Shown: piece after piece, positions 14,772 to 19,614 of the stretch
Layout of the letters: the number at the start of each line of letters is the position of its first letter
How positions within the stretch are numbered: position 1 is the stretch's first letter
Assembly: GCA_937935205.1 (NCBI GenBank)
Contig: CALGXU010000394.1
Coordinates: 1 to 19,614, forward strand
Length of the DNA: 19,614 nucleotides
Reading direction: 5' to 3'
DNA from: an uncultured Rothia sp.
GTDB lineage: Bacteria > Actinomycetota > Actinomycetes > Actinomycetales > Micrococcaceae
Made by a program: the position numbers and the translations under genes
Notes under the pieces: model-generated
Told to the model about the DNA's origin: nothing
The model's input: the letters and a program-made list of their open reading frames with translations, nothing else
Databases searched by the model: none

Positions 14772-17700
14772 GTGAGCACCACCCGAAAAGCTACCGCACA
14801 GCCCCTCGAAGCACCCCTGCGCCCCCTCCTGAACACCCTCAACCAACTCAGCAGCTGGGCCGCGATCCGCACCGCCGCCTCCGCGAAGCCTGCTGAACGT
14901 AGCGCACGCACCCTCATCGGTGCCGTCGCCGGAACCCACGCCGCGCTCATCGCGGACATCTCCACCGCCGTGCGCGGAACCACCGCTGAAGCACTCAGCC
15001 TCATCATCGCCCCCACCGACCGCCAAGCAGAAGACCTCGCCGCAGCCCTGCGCGCCTACCTACCCGCCGCCGACATCGCGCTCTTCCCCGCCTGGGAAAC
15101 CCTGCCCCACGAACGCCTCTCACCGCGCTCCGACACCGTAGGCCGCCGCCTGCAAGTACTGCGCGCCATGACCGGTGAAGCCGCCAACCGCCCCCAGGTC
15201 GTCATCGCGCCCGTGCGTGCCGTCATCCAGCCCATCGTCACCGGCATCGAAAAACTTGAACCCGTACACCTGGTTCGCGGTGAAGAATACCCCTTCAAAG
15301 ACGTAGTACGAGGCCTCAACGACGCCGCATACTCCCGCGTAGACCTCGTTGCTAAGCGCGGTGAATACGCCGTACGCGGCGGCATCATCGACGTCTTCCC
15401 GCCCACCGCATCCACTCCCGTCCGCCTCGAATTCTTCGGCGACGAACTCGACGAAATGCGCCACTTCTCCGTCGCCGACCAGCGCACCCTCAGCGGGGGA
15501 GAAGAACTCACCGAACTCACCCTGCTGCCCTGCCGCGAACTGCTCATCACCCCCGAGGTCATGAGCCGCGCCGCACGCCTGAAAGCCGACTACCCGGTAG
15601 CCGCAACCATGCTCGAAAAGATCGCCGGTGGAATCTACGTCGAAGGCATGGAATCGCTCACCCCGCTGCTCATCGAATCCATGAATACCCTCACCGAGCT
15701 GCTGCCGGCAGGGTCCATGATTATTAACGTCGAACCCGAGCGTGTGCGCGCCCGCGCCGAAGACCTCGTCGCCACCAACGAAGAATTCCTCGCCGCCGCA
15801 TGGGACACCTCCGCAGAAGCCGACGCAGTAGCACCCATCGACCTCGGCCAGCTACGCATGAGCGACAGCGGATTCCGCACCATTGACCAGACCACCGCCC
15901 AAGCACTCGAAGCCAAGCTCAGCTGGTGGGAAATCACCGAACTCGTCACCGACGCAGACCTGCTCGAAGATGCCGCCGCAGGTGTGCTCGAAAACCCAGG
16001 CGCGCTCGAAAACCAGAGCATCGCCGACGCCATCGAAGACGGAATCGACACCTACACCGTCAATGCCACCCCCGCAACCGCATTCAACGGCTCCGTCGAA
16101 CGCATGCTCAGCCAGGTCGGCGACCTCATCCAGAAGCAGTGGACCGTTCTCGCCCTCACCAACGGCCGCGGCTCCACCGACCGCCTCATCGACCTCTTCC
16201 ACTCCGGCGAAGGGGCACCCGCCGTACCCGCAGCCCGCCGAACCAGCCTCGAAGCGGACCCCGCAGGCGACATCGAACACGGCATCGTCGAGGTGTGCGA
16301 GGCGCCCGCCTCCGCAGGCTTCCTGATTGAGGAGGCGAAGCTCGCCGTCTTCACCGAAGCCGAACTGCTCGGCCGCCGCGGAACCTACGCACCCCGAGGA
16401 GCCGCCGGACAGAAATTCAAGACACGCCGCCGCCGCAACGCCGTCGACCCGCTCGCGCTAAACCCCGGCGACTACGTGGTGCACGAACGCCACGGCATCG
16501 GCAGGTTCGTCGAAATGACCTCCCGCCCGGTGGCTGGCGCCTCCCCGGTCAACGGCGTGCAGCCCATGAAGGAATACCTGGTCATCGAGTACGCCCCCGC
16601 CAAGCGCGGTGGCGCACCCGACCGCCTCTTCGTGCCCTCCGACCAGCTGGACCTCATCTCCAACTACGTGGGTGGCGAGAACCCGAGCCTGTCCAAGATG
16701 GGTGGTAGTGACTGGGCTAAGACCAAATCCCGCGCTCGCAAGGCAGTCAAGGAAATCGCCGCCGACCTGGTGAAACTCTACTCGGCACGCCAGGCATCGC
16801 GTGGCCACGCCTTCGCACCCGATACCCCCTGGCAGCGAGAGCTGGAAGAGTCCTTCCCCTACAACGAGACTCCCGACCAGCTCACCGCCATCCACGAGGT
16901 GAAGGAAGACATGGAGAAAGAAATCCCCATGGACCGCCTCATCTCCGGCGACGTGGGCTTCGGCAAAACCGAGGTCGCCGTACGTGCCGCATTCAAGGCG
17001 GTACAGGACGGCAAACAGGTCGCCGTGCTCGTACCCACGACCCTGCTCGCCCAGCAGCACTACGAGACGTTCAGCGAGCGCTTCTCGGGCTTCCCCGTGA
17101 AGATTCGCGTGCTTTCCCGCTTCCAGAAGGCGAAAGAAACCCGCCAGATTACCGAAGAAATCGCCTCCGGCGCGGTGGACGTGGTGATTGGTACCCACCG
17201 CATCCTCTCGGACAGCGTGGTGTTTAAGGACCTGGGCCTGGTCATCATTGACGAGGAGCAGCGCTTTGGCGTGGAGCACAAGGAAAAGCTCAAGCAGATG
17301 CGCACTAACGTGGACGTGCTCGCCATGAGTGCTACCCCAATTCCGCGCACCCTGGAAATGTCGCTGACCGGTATTCGCGAGACCTCCACCCTGGCGACCG
17401 CACCGGAGGAACGCCACCCCGTGCTGACCTTCGTCGGTCCGCGAACCGACAGCCAGATTACCGCCGCAATCCGCCGCGAGCTCATGCGTGAAGGACAGGT
17501 GTTCTTCGTTCACAACCGCGTGGCTGACATCGACGATGTTGCCGCGGAAATCGGCAAGCTCGTGCCGGAGGCGCGCATCGCCACCGCCCACGGCCGCATG
17601 AGTGAATCGCGCCTGGAGCAGATTATTGTGGACTTCTGGGAGCGCCGCTTTGATGTGCTGGTCTGCACCACCATCGTGGAGACCGGCCTGGATATTTCGA

Positions 17701-18539
17701 ACGCGAACACCCTCATTGTCGACCACGCCCAGAACTACGGTCTGAGCCAGCTGCACCAGCTGCGTGGACGCGTGGGTCGTGGCCGCGAACGCGCCTACGC
17801 GTACTTCCTGTACCCGGTGGATAAGACCCTCGGCGAGATTGCACATGAGCGTCTGAAGGCTGTGGCGACCCACAACGAGCTGGGTGCGGGCCTGCAGCTG
17901 GCCATGAAGGACCTGGAGATTCGCGGCGCCGGCAACCTGCTGGGCGGCGAACAGTCCGGCCATATTGCCGGTGTTGGTTTTGACCTGTACCTGCGTCTGG
18001 TCGGCGAGGCGGTGGCGAACTATCGCGGTGAGAAGGAAGAACGCGAGGTCGAAACGAAGATTGACCTGCCCGTCAACGCGCATATTCCTCACACCTACAT
18101 TGATTCTGAGCGTCTGCGCTTGCAGGCGTACCGTCAGATCGCTGCCGCCGATACCGAAGAGAAGATCGCGGAGGCACGCGAGGAACTGGTCGACCGTTAC
18201 GGCGAGCTGCCGGAGGCGGTAGAGAACCTGCTTGCCGTGGCGACGGTGCGTATGCACGCTCGTGCCGCTGGCATTCACGAGCTGGTGGTGCTGGGCACGA
18301 AGGTTCGCGTGGTCACTGCCGAGCCGCTGCCGGAGTCCCGCCAGATGCGTCTGAAGCGCGTGTACCCGGGGTCCACGCACGCCCAGCCGAAGGGTATGGA
18401 CACCTGGCTGACTTTGGTGCCGCGCCCGAAGACCATGCCGGTTGGCGGCAAGGAGCTGGTGGACCGCCCCATGCTGGAGTGGGCCGAGAAGTTTATCAAC
18501 TCGATTTACGCGGAGAAGCCGCAGGCCCTCGAGGAGTAG
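14772..18539 (+). CDS. mfd: Transcription-repair coupling factor Mfd
   Basis: A 1255-residue ATP-dependent DNA translocase that removes RNA polymerase stalled at lesions and recruits UvrA for nucleotide excision repair. The N-terminal third is the UvrB-like module (LFPAWETLPHERLSP, RGGIIDVFPP, LEFFGDELDEMRHF), which lacks a working Walker motif, as usual in Mfd. NPGDYVVHERHGIGRF at about 564 is the CarD-like RNA polymerase interaction domain. The RecG-like motor carries Walker A GDVGFGKTE at 726-734, DEEQ at 827-830, SATPIPRTLEM, and QLRGRVGRGRERAYAYF from about 996. The C-terminal TRCF domain follows (EARLREL-like helices, YGELPEAVENLLAV near 1150). Length fits the family, slightly on the long side as in actinobacteria. 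The GTG at 14772 is chosen for its strong ribosome site. Codon use shifts from C-ending to more mixed after about 16500, without any frame break. Confidence 0.98.
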   Translation: MSTTRKATAQPLEAPLRPLLNTLNQLSSWAAIRTAASAKPAERSARTLIGAVAGTHAALIADISTAVRGTTAEALSLIIAPTDRQAEDLAAALRAYLPAADIALFPAWETLPHERLSPRSDTVGRRLQVLRAMTGEAANRPQVVIAPVRAVIQPIVTGIEKLEPVHLVRGEEYPFKDVVRGLNDAAYSRVDLVAKRGEYAVRGGIIDVFPPTASTPVRLEFFGDELDEMRHFSVADQRTLSGGEELTELTLLPCRELLITPEVMSRAARLKADYPVAATMLEKIAGGIYVEGMESLTPLLIESMNTLTELLPAGSMIINVEPERVRARAEDLVATNEEFLAAAWDTSAEADAVAPIDLGQLRMSDSGFRTIDQTTAQALEAKLSWWEITELVTDADLLEDAAAGVLENPGALENQSIADAIEDGIDTYTVNATPATAFNGSVERMLSQVGDLIQKQWTVLALTNGRGSTDRLIDLFHSGEGAPAVPAARRTSLEADPAGDIEHGIVEVCEAPASAGFLIEEAKLAVFTEAELLGRRGTYAPRGAAGQKFKTRRRRNAVDPLALNPGDYVVHERHGIGRFVEMTSRPVAGASPVNGVQPMKEYLVIEYAPAKRGGAPDRLFVPSDQLDLISNYVGGENPSLSKMGGSDWAKTKSRARKAVKEIAADLVKLYSARQASRGHAFAPDTPWQRELEESFPYNETPDQLTAIHEVKEDMEKEIPMDRLISGDVGFGKTEVAVRAAFKAVQDGKQVAVLVPTTLLAQQHYETFSERFSGFPVKIRVLSRFQKAKETRQITEEIASGAVDVVIGTHRILSDSVVFKDLGLVIIDEEQRFGVEHKEKLKQMRTNVDVLAMSATPIPRTLEMSLTGIRETSTLATAPEERHPVLTFVGPRTDSQITAAIRRELMREGQVFFVHNRVADIDDVAAEIGKLVPEARIATAHGRMSESRLEQIIVDFWERRFDVLVCTTIVETGLDISNANTLIVDHAQNYGLSQLHQLRGRVGRGRERAYAYFLYPVDKTLGEIAHERLKAVATHNELGAGLQLAMKDLEIRGAGNLLGGEQSGHIAGVGFDLYLRLVGEAVANYRGEKEEREVETKIDLPVNAHIPHTYIDSERLRLQAYRQIAAADTEEKIAEAREELVDRYGELPEAVENLLAVATVRMHARAAGIHELVVLGTKVRVVTAEPLPESRQMRLKRVYPGSTHAQPKGMDTWLTLVPRPKTMPVGGKELVDRPMLEWAEKFINSIYAEKPQALEE

Positions 18540-18540
18540 G

Positions 18541-18552
18541 GGGGGCGCCCCC
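18541..18552 (+). repeat. GC palindrome directly after the mfd stop
   Basis: GGGGGCGCCCCC is a perfect 12-base palindrome one base after the TAG stop of mfd. No T tract follows. It may form an intermolecular or very tight hairpin, or contribute to termination together with the larger hairpin downstream. Confidence 0.5.
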
Positions 18553-18590
18553 TCTAGCCGGCATGCTAACCGGCATGCCTCAAGTAAATG

Positions 18591-18641
18591 CTCGCCGTGC
18601 AGGTTGCCACAATATGGCACATCTGCACGGCGAGTGCGTTT
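18591..18641 (+). terminator. Hairpin between mfd and the flavoprotein gene
   Basis: A perfect 12-base stem (CTCGCCGTGCAG at 18591-18602, CTGCACGGCGAG at 18623-18634) encloses an inner TGCCA/TGGCA stem, followed by TGCGTTT. It sits about 50 bases after mfd and fits an intrinsic terminator with a short T tail. A direct repeat CCGGCATGC lies just before it (18558-18566 and 18570-18578). Confidence 0.7.
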
Positions 18642-18669
18642 GCCCCGCAGGGGCGGCATAGCTCACAAT
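18640..18669 (+). promoter_or_regulatory. Candidate promoter for a leaderless flavoprotein transcript
   Basis: TTGCCC (18640-18645) and CACAAT (18664-18669) are 18 bases apart. Transcription would start about six bases later, at the A of ATG 18676. No well-spaced Shine-Dalgarno is present (AAGG lies one base from the ATG). The -10 lacks the first consensus T, so this is a candidate only. Confidence 0.35.
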
Positions 18670-18675
18670 TAAGGC

Positions 18676-19614
18676 ATGACTTCAACGGTGAACTATGCAT
18701 CTCAGCGAATTGTAATTATTGGTGGTGGCCCCGGCGGCTACGAGGCAGCGATGGTGGCTGCCGCATCCAACGCGGACGTGACTCTGATTGAGCGCAATGC
18801 CATTGGTGGCTCCGCCGTTCTGACCGACGTTGTGCCCTCTAAGACCCTGATCGCTACGGCGGATATGATGACCCGCTTCTCCGAGGCAGGTAGCTTGGGC
18901 ATTGAGAACACGAAGGGCAAGGCGCCTCAGCTGCGTGTTGATATGGACCGCGTGAACCGCCGAGTCCGCGACCTGGCTCAGCAGCAGTCAGCCGACATTA
19001 AGCGTGCCCTGGCTTCTGCGGGTGTGAAGATTATTCACGGTACCGGTAAGCTCCTGGACCGCCATACCGTGCAGGTGACTGATGAGGCGGGCCTGGTCTA
19101 CCCCCTGCAGGCGGACTTTGTGCTGCTGTCGGTGGGTACGCATCCGCGTGAAATGGCGACCGGTATGCCTGATGGCGAGCGCATTCTGACCTGGACTCAG
19201 CTGTACAACCTCTGCGAGGTTCCCGAAGAACTGATTGTGATTGGTTCGGGCGTGACCGGTGCCGAGTTCGCCTCGGCATATAACGGCCTGGGTTCGAAGG
19301 TGACCCTGGTTTCTTCGCGTGACCGTGTGCTTCCCGGTGAGGACGAGGACGCAGCCCGCGTGCTGGAGGACGTCTTTGAGCGTCGCGGCGTGCGAGTGAT
19401 GCCACGTTCCCGTGCGGCTGCTGTTGAGCGTACTGAGGATGGCTCCGGCGTTATTGTGACTCTGTCGGATGGTCGTAAGGTTTCTGGCACTCACTGTCTG
19501 GTTGCTATTGGTTCGAATCCGAACACTGAAGATTTGGGCCTGGAAGACGTCGGTGTTGAGCAGACCCCGAGCGGTCATATTAAGGTGGACGGCGTGTCCC
19601 GTACGAGCGTGAAC
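18676..19614 (+). CDS. LpdA-like NAD(P)H-quinone dehydrogenase (flavoprotein disulfide reductase family), 3' truncated by the window
   Basis: The first 313 residues of a cytoplasmic FAD/NAD(P)-binding oxidoreductase; the frame is open to the right edge. The FAD-binding motif GGGPGG is at 16-21 and the NAD(P)-binding motif IGSGVTGAEF at 189-198. LLSVGTHPRE near 150-159 and LVAIGSNPNT at 275-284 are the usual second and third FAD-contact segments. Where lipoamide dehydrogenases have the redox-active CxxxxC, this protein has GGSAVLTDVVPSK (44-56), with Ala and Val in the cysteine places. It therefore cannot run the disulfide reaction and matches the actinobacterial LpdA/quinone reductase group (compare Mycobacterium tuberculosis LpdA), which transfers hydride from NAD(P)H to quinones. 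The start at 18676 fits the family N-terminus but has no good ribosome site. The C-terminal dimerisation domain lies beyond the window. Confidence 0.9.
   Translation, partial: MTSTVNYASQRIVIIGGGPGGYEAAMVAAASNADVTLIERNAIGGSAVLTDVVPSKTLIATADMMTRFSEAGSLGIENTKGKAPQLRVDMDRVNRRVRDLAQQQSADIKRALASAGVKIIHGTGKLLDRHTVQVTDEAGLVYPLQADFVLLSVGTHPREMATGMPDGERILTWTQLYNLCEVPEELIVIGSGVTGAEFASAYNGLGSKVTLVSSRDRVLPGEDEDAARVLEDVFERRGVRVMPRSRAAAVERTEDGSGVIVTLSDGRKVSGTHCLVAIGSNPNTEDLGLEDVGVEQTPSGHIKVDGVSRTSVN

Noticed and set aside
16458..18659. 733-codon open frame on the minus strand opposite mfd
   Set aside because: It is the complement of well-supported mfd sequence, has His/Gln/Leu-rich composition typical of antisense high-GC frames, and shows no domain.

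Overview
The window looks like chromosome of a high-GC Gram-positive actinobacterium of the Micrococcaceae, most likely the genus Rothia. This rests on actinobacterial protein signatures: a Mfd protein, a cysteine-less LpdA-type flavoprotein, C/G-ending codons, and secreted proteins of the fibrinogen-like YCDxxxxGGGW type. No species marker is present, so the genus is an inference. No tRNA, rRNA, CRISPR array or insertion sequence was seen.

Layout. (1) Positions 1-3558, minus strand: a compact surface-glycan operon read right to left. It holds a CDP-alcohol phosphatidyltransferase, a family 2 glycosyltransferase, an O-antigen polymerase/ligase-like membrane protein, and the N-terminus of an unrecognised Ser/Ala/Asp-rich protein that leaves the window. 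Gaps are short, and the last pair overlaps by ATGA. (2) Positions 4036-14175, minus strand: an array of three paralogous secreted proteins. Each has a signal peptide, a fibrinogen-related domain, a beta-propeller-like repeat region and a fibronectin type III domain. A lipoprotein with an NTF2-like C-terminus lies between the first and second. Inverted repeats that look like terminators follow each of these four genes, and one (8748-8784) is a textbook intrinsic terminator. (3) Positions 14772-18539, plus strand: mfd, the transcription-repair coupling factor, behind an unusual A-rich, T-poor leader. (4) Positions 18676 to the right edge, plus strand: the first 313 codons of an LpdA-like NAD(P)H-quinone dehydrogenase.

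How they fit together. The left two-thirds is a cell-envelope island: a polysaccharide (possibly phosphodiester-linked) assembly operon next to a family of large exported proteins with lectin-like and adhesion-like domains. The right third is housekeeping: DNA repair and flavin redox.

The most interesting element is the paralog array. The three proteins share a strongly conserved scaffold, including a CHCGD motif in the propeller and the YCDQET(D/N)GGGW signature. A segment of about 50-60 residues in the fibrinogen-like domain is almost unalignable among them. The copy at 4036-7506 also carries an extra disordered linker and beta-sandwich domain. This is the pattern expected of a diversified set of ligand-binding surface proteins. 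Function and ligand are inference; the sequence alone does not show them.
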